Of a DNA stretch of 34,441 nt, positions 22,415 to 31,838 are shown in pieces (the stretch's first letter is position 1; each line of letters begins with the position of its first letter). Position numbers and translations under genes: made by a program. Source of the DNA: Comamonadaceae bacterium (GTDB lineage Bacteria; Pseudomonadota; Gammaproteobacteria; Burkholderiales; Burkholderiaceae_C); contig CANCUP010000013.1 in the NCBI GenBank assembly GCA_947381325.1, forward strand, positions 1 through 34,441, read 5' to 3'. The notes under the pieces are model-generated. The model was not told where the DNA came from. It worked only from the letters and a program-made list of their open reading frames with translations, and searched no databases.

Positions 22415-24991
22415 CTAAACCGAAGCCGCGTTCACTCGTTGTGTGATGTGCGCCAACGCCTCTTCCACTTGGTCAATCAAGATCAAGCACAAATCGCCTT
22501 TGTTCAAACGCTCCATGGCCCGGTCAATCGCCAAGAACTCGCCGTGAATCTCGTCAATGGTGGTCGTGCGCTTGGCGCCTTCCAAACCTTGACGCAGCAA
22601 GCCCAACACCTCGCCATCGACACGGCCACGCTGACACGCGTCTTGGTACAGCACCACGTCGTCAAACACCTCGCCAATGATGCGGGTCTGCTCGCGGATG
22701 TCATCGTCGCGGCGGTCACCGGCCCCGCTGATCACCACGCTGCGGCGCTGGGCGGGCAGGTTGGTGACGGCTTGCACCAGCGCTTTGATGGCATCGGGGT
22801 TGTGGCCGTAGTCGGCAATCACCGTGGCACCTTTGTAGTCGAACACGTTGAAGCGTCCCGGCACCGCATGGCTGTCACTGACAAAGGTCGCCAATCCCGT
22901 GCAGATGGTTTGCCACGGCACACCCACGGCCCATGCTGCCGCGATGGAGGCCATGGCGTTTTCAATTTGAAAGCCAATCGCCCCGCTGCGGGTGACAGGA
23001 ATTTCTGACAGTGGAATGCGCACCGAGTGGTTGCCTTGCATGGCCACGATTTGCTCGTCTTCTACAAACAGCACGCGCTTGCCTTGGGCGCGGTGGGTGG
23101 CAATGACGGGGTGGTGTGCGTCCAAACCAAAGAAGGTCACCTGGCCTGGGCAGTTACCCGCCATGGCGGCGACGATGGGGTCGGTGGCGTTGAGCACGGC
23201 CACACCTGAGGGGGCGACGTTTTGCACGATCACACGCTTCAAGACCGCCAGGTCTTCCACGGTGGAGATGTAGTTCAGGCCCAGGTGGTCACCCATGCCA
23301 ATATTGGTCACCACAGCCACTTGGCAGCGGTCAAAGGCCAAGCCTTCGCGCAGCATGCCGCCACGTGCGGTTTCGAGCACTGCCGCGTCGACATCGGGGT
23401 GCATCAGCACATTGCGCGCACTGCGTGGACCGCTGCAATCGCCACTGTCGGTCTGGCGGCCGTTCACATAGACACCATCGGTGTTGGTCATGCCCACGCG
23501 CAAACCGTGTGCGCGCAGCAGGTGCGAAGTCAGGCGCACGGTGGTGGTTTTGCCATTGGTGCCGGTGACGGCAATGACAGGAATGCGGCCATCGTCGCCA
23601 TCGGGAAACATGGTGGAGATGACGGCTTCGCCCACATCGCGGCCTTTGCCAAATGACGGGCTCAGGTGCATGCGCAAGCCGGGTGCGGCGTTGACTTCGA
23701 CCACACCACCGCTTTGTTCTTCGAGGGGGCGCAACACCGATTCGCAGACCACGTCCACACCGCAAATGTCCAAGCCCACCATTTGGGCAGCGGCTACCGC
23801 GCGCAGGGCGACCTCGGGGTGTACATCGTCGGTCACATCGGTGGCGGTGCCGCCGGTGGACAGGTTGGCGTTGTTGCGCAAGATCACGCGCGCGCCCTTG
23901 GCGGGCACGGAGTCGGCGTCGTAGCCTTGTTCTTTCATGCGCGCCAAGGCGATGTCGTCAAAACGAATTTTGGTCAACGAGGTGGCATGTCCTTCGCCAC
24001 GGCGGGGGTCGGCATTGACCAAGTCCACCAATTCACTCACGGTGTTTTTGCCGTTACCCACCACCAGCGGCGGTTCGCGGCGCGCAGCGGCCACCAGTTT
24101 GTTGCCGACCACCAGCAAGCGATAGTCGCTGCCAGGCAAGAAGCGCTCCACCAGCACTTCTTCGCGGAACGAGGCGGCCGTGGTGAAGGCCTCCATCACG
24201 CCTTCGCGGGTGGTGATGTTCACCGCCACCCCTTTGCCTTGGTTGCCATCGCGGGGTTTGACCACCACGGGCAGGCCAATTTCTTGCGCTGCAACCCAGG
24301 CGTCTTCGGCGCTGGTGACGGGACGCCCCAAGGGCACAGGCACACCGGCCGCGTGCAGCAGCTTTTTGGTGAGCTCTTTGTCTTGCGCGATCGACTCGGC
24401 AATGGCGCTGGTGGCGTCAATCTCGGCGGCTTGGAAGCGTCGTTGTTTGCTGCCCCAGCCCAGTTGCACCAAGCTGCCTTCGGTCAGTCGGCGATACGGA
24501 ATGCCGCGCGCCAAGGCCGCGTCCACGATGGAGCCGGTGGAGGGCCCGAGGCGAATGTCTTCGTCCAGGCCATGCAGTTGGTCAATCGCCGCATCGACAT
24601 CGAAGGGCGTGTTGTGCAGGGCGGCCATGCAGAGTTCGCGGGCCAATTTCATGGCCAAGCAGCCCACTTCTTCTTGGGTGTACTCCACCACCACCTGGAA
24701 CAAGCCTTCGTCAGGCGTGGCCGTGGTGCGGCTGAAGGTGACCGGGCAACCTGCTTCGATTTGCAGGTGCAACGTGGCTGCTTCGAGCGCATGCGCCATG
24801 CTGAGCTTGGCCTTGCGGTTGGTTGGACGCAGACTGCCAACGCCGGGGAACAAATGCCGCAGTTGGTTTTCAAACTCCGGGTGTTGGCTCAGATCGGTGT
24901 GATCGCTGTCGCAGCGCACCATGGCTTCGATGGAGGTGTGACGGGACCAGAGATTGGGACCGCGCAGGGCGCGGATACGAGAGACTTCCAT
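22415..24991 (-). CDS. cphA: Cyanophycin synthetase
   Basis: 858 residues from the ATG at 24991, near the usual 870-900 of the family. An N-terminal domain (1 to about 160, 'LRGPNLWSRHTSIEAMV') is followed by the ATP-grasp domain, about 200-460, with 'LPVVVKPRDGNQGKGV' and 'VEVNAAPGLRMH'. Next comes the Mur-ligase domain with an intact P-loop G477-T-N-G-K-T-T-T484, 'ETARGGMLREGLAFDRC' and 'DYGHNPDAIKAL'. The enzyme makes multi-L-arginyl-poly-L-aspartate, adding Asp to the backbone in the ATP-grasp site and Arg to side chains in the Mur-ligase site. It overlaps the stop of the upstream synthetase gene by one base (TGATG), so translation is coupled, and ends at a strong terminator. Confidence 0.96.
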   Translation of the reverse strand: MEVSRIRALRGPNLWSRHTSIEAMVRCDSDHTDLSQHPEFENQLRHLFPGVGSLRPTNRKAKLSMAHALEAATLHLQIEAGCPVTFSRTTATPDEGLFQVVVEYTQEEVGCLAMKLARELCMAALHNTPFDVDAAIDQLHGLDEDIRLGPSTGSIVDAALARGIPYRRLTEGSLVQLGWGSKQRRFQAAEIDATSAIAESIAQDKELTKKLLHAAGVPVPLGRPVTSAEDAWVAAQEIGLPVVVKPRDGNQGKGVAVNITTREGVMEAFTTAASFREEVLVERFLPGSDYRLLVVGNKLVAAARREPPLVVGNGKNTVSELVDLVNADPRRGEGHATSLTKIRFDDIALARMKEQGYDADSVPAKGARVILRNNANLSTGGTATDVTDDVHPEVALRAVAAAQMVGLDICGVDVVCESVLRPLEEQSGGVVEVNAAPGLRMHLSPSFGKGRDVGEAVISTMFPDGDDGRIPVIAVTGTNGKTTTVRLTSHLLRAHGLRVGMTNTDGVYVNGRQTDSGDCSGPRSARNVLMHPDVDAAVLETARGGMLREGLAFDRCQVAVVTNIGMGDHLGLNYISTVEDLAVLKRVIVQNVAPSGVAVLNATDPIVAAMAGNCPGQVTFFGLDAHHPVIATHRAQGKRVLFVEDEQIVAMQGNHSVRIPLSEIPVTRSGAIGFQIENAMASIAAAWAVGVPWQTICTGLATFVSDSHAVPGRFNVFDYKGATVIADYGHNPDAIKALVQAVTNLPAQRRSVVISGAGDRRDDDIREQTRIIGEVFDDVVLYQDACQRGRVDGEVLGLLRQGLEGAKRTTTIDEIHGEFLAIDRAMERLNKGDLCLILIDQVEEALAHITQRVNAASV

Positions 24992-27204
24992 CAGCCATTC
25001 ATCCTTGCAACGTCTTTGGCGACTTGGTGGGGTTTTTGCCCAAAATTTTTCAGGCCAGCGCGAATCAGCAAGGGCGCAATGTCGAGCGCCCAAGCCGAGG
25101 CCACCGTGGCCAGTAGGGTGGTGATGTGCAAGCCGTTTTTCAACAAACGTGCAATCAATTCGAGGTCGAGGTGAAACAGCAGCGTTTCTTGATCGCCACG
25201 GGTCAAGGCCACATGGCCTTCTTTGCAGTAGACCGCGCGACCGCCTTGGTGGCGGTGCGCCACCAAGATGGGGTTGTGGAGGTCTGTGCTGTAAAAAATC
25301 ACTTCACCATCGCTGAGTTCGGCCAAGCCAGCCACAGCCGCATCGTCGGCGTTGAGTACGGCAGCACCGGTAGGCAACACCAAATCGACCTGCGTGCGAA
25401 CGACGGTGCGCATTTGGTCGGGCGTTTGAATGTCGTGCAGTTGCACCAGCAGCTCGTTGGTGTCGGGCATGTCGGTCACCACACCCACTTGGCATCGGTC
25501 GTAGGGCAAGCCTTCGTTGAGGATGTGCAAAGGCGAGGTTTCAAACACCGCCGCATCCAAGGCGCGGTTGATCAACAAGCGCTCGGCCACATCAAAGCTG
25601 CGCCCGTCTTGCTGGCCCACGCGGTGTTGATCCATGTACAAGCCATCTTGGCAAGCCAAACCTGTGCGCTTGCCAGACAGGTGAAGCAGCCACGCCACCA
25701 ACTGCGACACTTGTTCGGTTTGTTGCGTCCCCACAATGCCCACCACGGGGATGCGACCCGATTCGTTGGGCCCAAACAAGTGTTCGACGATGGCCTTGCC
25801 CACGGGGCGCGGTTGGCCGCTGGCGGGTTTGATGTGCATCAACAAACCCGGGCCTGCGTTGACCTCGATGATGGCACCGCCTGTTTGCTCCAAGGGCTTG
25901 GAGATGTCTTGCGTCACGATGTCGATGCCTGCGATGTCCAACCCGATCACGCGCGTGGCCAGGGTTGCGACTGCCGCCACATCAGGGTGGACCAGGTCGG
26001 TCACGTCGATGTTGAGGTTGCCATTGCGCTGCACCACCACGCGCTTGCCTTTGTCGGGCACGCTCTCAGGTTCAAAGCCTTGGCGTTGAATTTCGAGCAG
26101 CGACATCTCGCCACGTGGGCTGCGCAGGCGGATGGTGTCGAGCGGAAAGCCTTCAGATTCACCACGACGTGGGTCGGTGTTGACCTGCGATTCAATCAGT
26201 TGTTCAACGCTGGAGATGCCGTCGCCAATGACGCAAGCGGTTTCACCACGGGTGGCGGCCACCACGCGGTCGCCTACCACCAGCACGCGGTGTTCATCCC
26301 CACGCACATAGCGCTCGACCAAGACGCTGCTGCCTTCTTTCTCGGCGGCTGTCCAGGCGGCGCGCACGGCCACCTCGGTGTTGACGTTGAGCGACACGCC
26401 CCAGCCGCGGTTGCCATCCAGTGGTTTGACCACCACGGGCAGACCAATGTCTTGGGCTGCAGTCCAAGCCTCGTTGGCACTCTCGACCTGTTGGCCTTCT
26501 GGCACCGGAATGCCACATTGGGTGAGCAAGCGTTTGGTCAGGTCTTTGTCGCTGGAAATGCTCTCGGCAATAGCGCTGGTGCGGTCGGTCTCGGCGGTCC
26601 AAATGCGGCGTTGGCGCGCACCGTAACCCAGTTGCACCAAGTTGCCTTCGGTCAAACGAATGAAGGGGGTTTTGCGCTCGACGGCCGCGTCGACGATGCA
26701 AGCCGTGCTGGGCCCCAAGCAATGCTTGTCGGCCACTTGTTTCAAGCGGTGGATGGTGGCCGCCATGTCATGTGGCAGGTTGTTGGCGGCGGCCATGACG
26801 ATTTCTCGGGCCGCCAAAAAGCTTTGACGTCCCAGCTCTTCGTGCTCGGTGCGGAACACCACTTTGTAAATGCCGCGTTTGCTGATCTCGCGCGCTTTGC
26901 CAAACTCGGCACGCGCACCGGCGAGCAATTGCAACTCGATGGAAACGTGCTCCATGATGTGGCCCATCCAGGTGCCACCGACCAAGCGCGTTAAAAAGCC
27001 GCCGCGGTGGCCCACCCCGCAGTGGTGTTCGACCAAGCCGGGCAGCCATGCGTTGAGGCGGTCGTTGAAGCCATCAATTTTGTTGGAGGGGTGGTCTTCC
27101 ATCTCGCCCAAATCGATCAGGGCCTCAATGATGGGACGGTAGGTCCAGATGTTGGGCCCGCGCAAATAGTTCATGCGCAAAATTTGGATGTCTTGAAATG
27201 CCAT
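24991..27204 (-). CDS. Second cyanophycin synthetase-like protein with degenerate Mur-ligase P-loop
   Basis: 737 residues from the ATG at 27204. Same architecture as its neighbour: an N-terminal domain with 'LRGPNIWTYRPIIEALI' (15-30), an ATP-grasp domain at about 215-475 with 'LPVVVKPLDGNRGWGV' and 'IIEVNAGPGLLMH', then a Mur-ligase-like region. In that region the P-loop reads G492-T-Q-Q-T-E-Q498 where the active paralogue has GTNGKTTT, so the Lys and Thr that hold ATP phosphates are gone. The region is also shorter and ends early. The ATP-grasp half looks complete, so ligation at one site may be kept. Paired genes (cphA and cphA') are known in Burkholderiales. The product and its division of labour with CphA are unknown. 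Confidence 0.9.
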   Translation of the reverse strand: MAFQDIQILRMNYLRGPNIWTYRPIIEALIDLGEMEDHPSNKIDGFNDRLNAWLPGLVEHHCGVGHRGGFLTRLVGGTWMGHIMEHVSIELQLLAGARAEFGKAREISKRGIYKVVFRTEHEELGRQSFLAAREIVMAAANNLPHDMAATIHRLKQVADKHCLGPSTACIVDAAVERKTPFIRLTEGNLVQLGYGARQRRIWTAETDRTSAIAESISSDKDLTKRLLTQCGIPVPEGQQVESANEAWTAAQDIGLPVVVKPLDGNRGWGVSLNVNTEVAVRAAWTAAEKEGSSVLVERYVRGDEHRVLVVGDRVVAATRGETACVIGDGISSVEQLIESQVNTDPRRGESEGFPLDTIRLRSPRGEMSLLEIQRQGFEPESVPDKGKRVVVQRNGNLNIDVTDLVHPDVAAVATLATRVIGLDIAGIDIVTQDISKPLEQTGGAIIEVNAGPGLLMHIKPASGQPRPVGKAIVEHLFGPNESGRIPVVGIVGTQQTEQVSQLVAWLLHLSGKRTGLACQDGLYMDQHRVGQQDGRSFDVAERLLINRALDAAVFETSPLHILNEGLPYDRCQVGVVTDMPDTNELLVQLHDIQTPDQMRTVVRTQVDLVLPTGAAVLNADDAAVAGLAELSDGEVIFYSTDLHNPILVAHRHQGGRAVYCKEGHVALTRGDQETLLFHLDLELIARLLKNGLHITTLLATVASAWALDIAPLLIRAGLKNFGQKPHQVAKDVARMNG

Positions 27205-27368
27205 GGGGTCAGCGCGAGGTGAGGGGGACAAGACGTTCGGTGTGCGCCATGGGGGCGGCGATACAATGATTTGCAATCGTGCTCGGGTGCAACAAAGTCT
27301 TGGCTCCTGCTTCTATTTAAGCCGTACGTTGATGAAGACTCAGTCAACCGTGACGGAAACTATCCAGA

Positions 27369-29663
27369 ATGAATTCTTTTCTATCGGCTTTTGCCAACGT
27401 TGTCTTGCCTGAAGGCTGGAAAGTTCCAGCTCTTACACAACTGACACCCCAAGAAAACGTTTTAGCGTGGCTAGAGGTTGACTTGGATGGTCAATTGCAT
27501 TTCGCGCGCGGACTCTTGATTGTGACAGACCAGCGGGTGCTGTCGGCCAGCCCAGGGGCGGGGACAGAGCTGCAGTGGTCGTCGTGGCCCATCGTGGCAG
27601 GCATGTCGATGACCCACACCGACTACGCTGGCGTGGGCACCTTGAGCTTGATCAATCCACACCAAGCTTTGGCCAGTTGGCGCTTCACCCTCACGCACAA
27701 CGTGACAGCCATGCGCTTGCAAGAAACCTTTGCAGCCTGTGTGGAGGTGTTGACCCATGGCGCCAGTTTGCAAACGCAGGCGGTGGCGCGCTGCCCGCAA
27801 TGCAAGCTGAGGCTTGAAAACGCGGGCGATGAGTGCCCGGTGTGTCACCGAGAGCAGCATGCGCCGCTGTCGACCTGGGGCCTGTTTCGCTTGTGGCGTT
27901 TTGCACGCCCCTACCAGTGGCGTTTGTTGGCGGGATTTGTATTGACGCTGGCCTCCACCGCCGCCACCTTGGTGCCACCCTACATGACCATGCCCTTGAT
28001 GGATGAGGTCTTGATTCCGTTTCAAAACGGGCAACCCATCGACACCGACCTGGTCACGCTCTACCTCGGGGGCTTGCTCGGTGCGGCCATGCTGGCGTGG
28101 TGCTTGGGTTGGGCCAAGACCTACATCTTGGCCCTGGTGTCAGAGCGCATTGGCGCAGACTTGCGCACCACGGCCTATGAGCACCTGATGCGCTTGTCGC
28201 TCGAATACTTTGGCGGGCGGCGTACTGGCGACTTGATGAACCGCATCGGCGCCGAGACCGACCGCATCTGCGTGTTTTTGTCGTTGCACCTGCTCGACTT
28301 TGCCACCGACGTGCTGATGATCTTGATGACCGCCACCATTCTGATCAGCATCGATGCCCACTTGGCCGCTGCCACCTTGTTGCCGCTGCCCTTCATCGTC
28401 TGGTTGATTCATACCGTGCGTGACAAGTTGCGCACCGGCTTTGAAAAAATCGACCGTGTGTGGTCGGAGTTGACCAACGTCTTGGCCGACACCATTCCCG
28501 GTATTCGTGTGGTCAAGGCCTTTGCACAAGAAACGCGTGAAGCCAACCGCTTCCGTGACGCCAACAAACACAACCTGGCGGTGAACGACCGCATCAACTT
28601 TGTCTGGTCACTGTTCTCGCCCACGGTCACGCTGATGACCGAGGTGGGCTTGCTGGTGGTCTGGGGCTTTGGCATATGGTTGGTGTCGCACCACCAAATC
28701 ACGGTGGGCGTGTTGACCGCCTTCTTGGCCTACATCGGGCGCTTTTACACACGCCTGGATTCCATGAGCCGCATCGTCTCGCACACCCAAAAGGCCGCTG
28801 CAGGCGCCAAGCGTATTTTTGAAATTTTGGACCACGTCTCGAGCGTGCCCGAAGCCACTCAGCCGCAAAAACTCCCCACGCCTTTGCAAGGGCGCATCGA
28901 CATCCAAGACGCGGGCTTTCGCTATGGCAACCGTGCGGTCATTCGCAACCTCAACCTCAGCATTCGCCCCGGCGAGATGATTGGTTTGGTGGGCCAAAGC
29001 GGTTCGGGCAAGAGCACCTTGGTGAACCTGATTTGCCGCTTCTACGATTTGAGCGAAGGCGCCATCAAGGTGGACGGCATCGACATCCGCAACATTGCTT
29101 TGTCGGACTACCGCAGCCACATTGGCTTGGTGTTGCAAGAGCCGTTCTTGTTCTTTGGCACCATCGCCGACAACATCGCCTACGGTGTGCCTGAAGCCAC
29201 GCGCGAAGAGATCGTGGCTGCAGCCCGTGCGGCCCATGCGCACGAGTTCATCTTGCGCTTGCCGCAAGGCTACGACTCGCTGGTGGGTGAGCGGGGCCAA
29301 GGCTTGTCGGGCGGCGAGCGCCAGCGCATCTCGATCGCGCGGGCCTTGCTGATCAACCCGCGCATCTTGATCTTGGACGAAGCCACCGCCTCGGTGGACA
29401 CCGAGACCGAACAAGAAATTCAGAAAGCCTTGGACAACCTGGTGCAAGGCCGCACCACCATCGCCATTGCGCACCGCTTGTCCACCCTCAACAAAGCCGA
29501 CCGCTTGGTGGTGATGGAGCAAGGTGTGATGGTGGAAGAGGGCGACCACGACACCCTGATGGCGCGTCAAGGCGCTTACTGGCGCTTGTACGAAGCCCAA
29601 GCCAAAAATGCCGAAGCGGCCTCCGTCCATCTGGACAGTGCACGCAAGGAGGAGATGCTGTGA
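27369..29663 (+). CDS. Cyanophycin-locus ABC exporter with PH-like and zinc-ribbon N-terminal region
   Basis: 764 residues. Residues 1 to about 135 resemble a PH-like fold ('DGQLHFARGLLIVTDQRVLSA', split around 40-60), followed by a zinc ribbon with C142-P-Q-C145 and C156-P-V-C159. An ABC exporter follows: six membrane helices over about 185-460, then the nucleotide-binding domain with Walker A G542-Q-S-G-S-G-K-S-T550, signature 'LSGGERQR' (646-653), Walker B 'ILILDEA' (666-672) and switch His702. Helix and domain order is that of a half-transporter that dimerises. Genes of this kind recur beside cyanophycin synthetases together with DUF1854, and I recall annotation as cyanophycin metabolism-associated. 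The cargo is unknown. It diverges from the synthetase genes across 164 bases. Confidence 0.9.
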   Translation: MNSFLSAFANVVLPEGWKVPALTQLTPQENVLAWLEVDLDGQLHFARGLLIVTDQRVLSASPGAGTELQWSSWPIVAGMSMTHTDYAGVGTLSLINPHQALASWRFTLTHNVTAMRLQETFAACVEVLTHGASLQTQAVARCPQCKLRLENAGDECPVCHREQHAPLSTWGLFRLWRFARPYQWRLLAGFVLTLASTAATLVPPYMTMPLMDEVLIPFQNGQPIDTDLVTLYLGGLLGAAMLAWCLGWAKTYILALVSERIGADLRTTAYEHLMRLSLEYFGGRRTGDLMNRIGAETDRICVFLSLHLLDFATDVLMILMTATILISIDAHLAAATLLPLPFIVWLIHTVRDKLRTGFEKIDRVWSELTNVLADTIPGIRVVKAFAQETREANRFRDANKHNLAVNDRINFVWSLFSPTVTLMTEVGLLVVWGFGIWLVSHHQITVGVLTAFLAYIGRFYTRLDSMSRIVSHTQKAAAGAKRIFEILDHVSSVPEATQPQKLPTPLQGRIDIQDAGFRYGNRAVIRNLNLSIRPGEMIGLVGQSGSGKSTLVNLICRFYDLSEGAIKVDGIDIRNIALSDYRSHIGLVLQEPFLFFGTIADNIAYGVPEATREEIVAAARAAHAHEFILRLPQGYDSLVGERGQGLSGGERQRISIARALLINPRILILDEATASVDTETEQEIQKALDNLVQGRTTIAIAHRLSTLNKADRLVVMEQGVMVEEGDHDTLMARQGAYWRLYEAQAKNAEAASVHLDSARKEEML

Positions 29664-30127
29664 GTGCTTTGTTTCAACTCAGTCTCGACGCCTTTGGCAA
29701 GCTCATCGTGACCCTGCCTGATGGCACGCAGCACACCGGGGCTGTGGTGGTGCGGGCATTTCCAATTGCCGACCCCCAACGCAGCATTTCCATCTTGAGC
29801 CCCGAGGGCAAAGAGCTGGTTTGGATCGACAACTTGGCGCAAGTGCCTTTGCATGAACGCAGCTTGGTCGAGCAGGCGCTGCAAGGGCGGGAGTTCATGC
29901 CAGAGATCATGCGCTTGGATGGGGTGAACAGTTTTTCCACGCCCAGCATTTGGCGGGTGCAAACCAACCGTGGGGCGACCGAGTTGGTGCTCAAAGGCGA
30001 GGAAGACATTCGCCGCCTGAGTCCCACCACCTTGATCGTGGCCGACGCGCATGGCGTGCAGTTTTTGATCCGCGACTTGCCCTCGCTCGATCGCCACACC
30101 CGCAAATTGCTCGACCGCTTTTTGTAA
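29660..30127 (+). CDS. DUF1854 protein of the cyanophycin locus
   Basis: 155 residues. GTG start at 29660, overlapping the ABC gene's stop by four bases, with a perfect AAGGAGG at 29646-29652 seven bases before it. No signal peptide or membrane segment. The DUF1854 pattern is visible in 'HTGAVVVRAFPIADPQRSISIL', split as 'VRAFPIADP', then 'GKELVWIDNL', 'REFMPEIMRLDGVNSFSTPSIW' as 'FMPEIMRLDGV', 'WRVQTNRG' and 'LIVADAHGVQFLIRDL'. The end 'LPSLDRHTRKLLDRFL' is the typical C terminus. Its function is not established; the strong coupling to the ABC exporter suggests they form a complex or regulate one another (inference). Confidence 0.92.
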   Translation: MSALFQLSLDAFGKLIVTLPDGTQHTGAVVVRAFPIADPQRSISILSPEGKELVWIDNLAQVPLHERSLVEQALQGREFMPEIMRLDGVNSFSTPSIWRVQTNRGATELVLKGEEDIRRLSPTTLIVADAHGVQFLIRDLPSLDRHTRKLLDRFL

Positions 30128-30132
30128 AGCCC

Positions 30133-31797
30133 TCAGCGGCCCTGACAGGCCACAAACAAATTGCGCTCGGCTTGGTAGACCTGGGTCTGCACCGCCATCA
30201 CCCCAAGCACGGAATGAAACAAATGGTCGTGCGACAGGGCCCGATCACGTTGTTGTTTCAAACACGACGTAGACACACCGCTCCAGCGCTCAAAGCTGGG
30301 CGACAACCAACTGACCATGGCCACTTGCTTTTGCACATCGGGGGCCATGGCAAACGGCAAGCCGTGCAAGTACAGGTTGTTCTCGCCCAAAGACTCCCCG
30401 TGGTCGGACACATAGAGCATGGCGGGCGTGCTGGTTTTTTCTTGGGTCTTGAGCCAGCCAATCAGGCGTGACAAAAAGTAGTCGGTGAAGACGATGGTGT
30501 TGTCATACGCGTTGACCACCTGCTGACGTTCACATTGCGACAACGAGTTGTCTTGGCATTCCGGTTGGAATTTTTTAAATGCAGCTGGCGTGCGCTTGTA
30601 GTACGCCGGCCCATGGCTGCCCATTTGGTGCATCACCACCACGGTGCCGCGCGCACGTTGTTCAGAAGGGAGTTTTGCCAACTCGGCTTCGATGCGTGTG
30701 AGCATCACCGTGTCACGGCATTCGCCATCCTCGCACTCCCCTGGGACATTGAGCGAAGACGTGTTGACATTGGGGACGCGGTCGCACTGGTCTTTGCAGC
30801 CCGATTGGTTGTCCATCCACAGCACGGCGTAGCCTGCGCGTTGAAGCACATCGAGCAGGTTTTCAGACTCGTGTTGACGTTTGGCAAAGCCTTCGCGCCC
30901 GAGGTGCGAGAACATGCACGGCACCGACTCGGCGGTGCTGGTGCCGCACGAGGTGACTTGGCTGAAACTCACCACGTTTTCTTGGGCCAACAAAGGGTTG
31001 GTCAGGCGTTCATAGCCATTGAGTGAGAAGTTTTTGCTGCGTGCTGTTTCGCCCAACACCAACACCAGCAAAGGGGGGTGTTGCGTGTCTGCCGCCGTGA
31101 CTGAGCGTGGGGCAATGCGCGCATCTTCGCCCAAGGTGTGCAAGGGGCCGCTGCGTTGTTCAGATGGAATGACCGTCAAATCCAAGATGGCATACACACT
31201 GTTGAGCGGATTGATTTGGTAGCGCAGTTGCGGGTGATTGCGCATCAAAGACGCAAAGTCTTGGAACACCAGTTGGGTGGTGCCAAACGCCACCAACAAG
31301 CCAGCCACACATGTCCCCAGATTGCGCCAAGCCTGTTGGCCCCAGCCCAATGGCGCCCAAGCTTGGCGCCACAGCCACCACATGGGCAGACCCGCCAATG
31401 CTGCCACCGTCAGGGCCAGCCCCAGGCTAAGTTGGTCATGCGCTTCGCGCCGGTCGGTTTGCAGCACATTGACCAGCATGGGCGTGTCCACCACGATGCC
31501 GTAACTCAGCATGTAGTGGGTTGCAAAGCCTGCACACAACAGCAAAAAGCTGATGGCGGGCTTCAAGCTCCAGCGCCACGCCAGCAGCGACAGCAGGGCG
31601 ATCAGCACACTGGCAATGATCAGCGCAAAGGCCACGCCAAACACCACACCGCGCCAGCCCGTGAGGTCTGGCAATTGAATCAAGCTGCGCCATAAGGCGA
31701 GGTTGCCGATCACCGCCAGCCACACACTGGCCAGCAGCACCAAGCTCAGGGCGCTGCGGGGTGTGCGCTGGGGCGGGTCGATGAACATCAAACGCAT
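30133..31797 (-). CDS. eptA: Phosphoethanolamine transferase (EptA family)
   Basis: 554 residues from the ATG at 31797; an ATG nine bases later is also possible. Five membrane helices in the first about 175 residues are followed by a periplasmic sulfatase-like domain. Catalytic Thr251 sits in 'LGETARSKNFSLNGY' (249-262), and metal ligands include E250 and the 'SDHGESLGENN' segment. Several cysteine pairs in the domain ('SCGTSTAESVPC', 'GCKDQC') fit disulfides of the family. It transfers phosphoethanolamine from phosphatidylethanolamine to lipid A or a related envelope acceptor, altering surface charge. It stands convergent with DUF1854 (stop codons six bases apart). The gene follows the MBL hydrolase by 41 bases on the same strand. 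Confidence 0.93.
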   Translation of the reverse strand: MRLMFIDPPQRTPRSALSLVLLASVWLAVIGNLALWRSLIQLPDLTGWRGVVFGVAFALIIASVLIALLSLLAWRWSLKPAISFLLLCAGFATHYMLSYGIVVDTPMLVNVLQTDRREAHDQLSLGLALTVAALAGLPMWWLWRQAWAPLGWGQQAWRNLGTCVAGLLVAFGTTQLVFQDFASLMRNHPQLRYQINPLNSVYAILDLTVIPSEQRSGPLHTLGEDARIAPRSVTAADTQHPPLLVLVLGETARSKNFSLNGYERLTNPLLAQENVVSFSQVTSCGTSTAESVPCMFSHLGREGFAKRQHESENLLDVLQRAGYAVLWMDNQSGCKDQCDRVPNVNTSSLNVPGECEDGECRDTVMLTRIEAELAKLPSEQRARGTVVVMHQMGSHGPAYYKRTPAAFKKFQPECQDNSLSQCERQQVVNAYDNTIVFTDYFLSRLIGWLKTQEKTSTPAMLYVSDHGESLGENNLYLHGLPFAMAPDVQKQVAMVSWLSPSFERWSGVSTSCLKQQRDRALSHDHLFHSVLGVMAVQTQVYQAERNLFVACQGR

Positions 31798-31838
31798 GGG
31801 GATGAACTCAGCAAGAGGTGGGTGTTTGGACGGGGCAC

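Noticed and set aside
23666-26994. Long plus-strand open frames opposite the two cyanophycin synthetases.
   Set aside because: Composition is that of shadow frames and no ribosome site or recognisable domain supports them.
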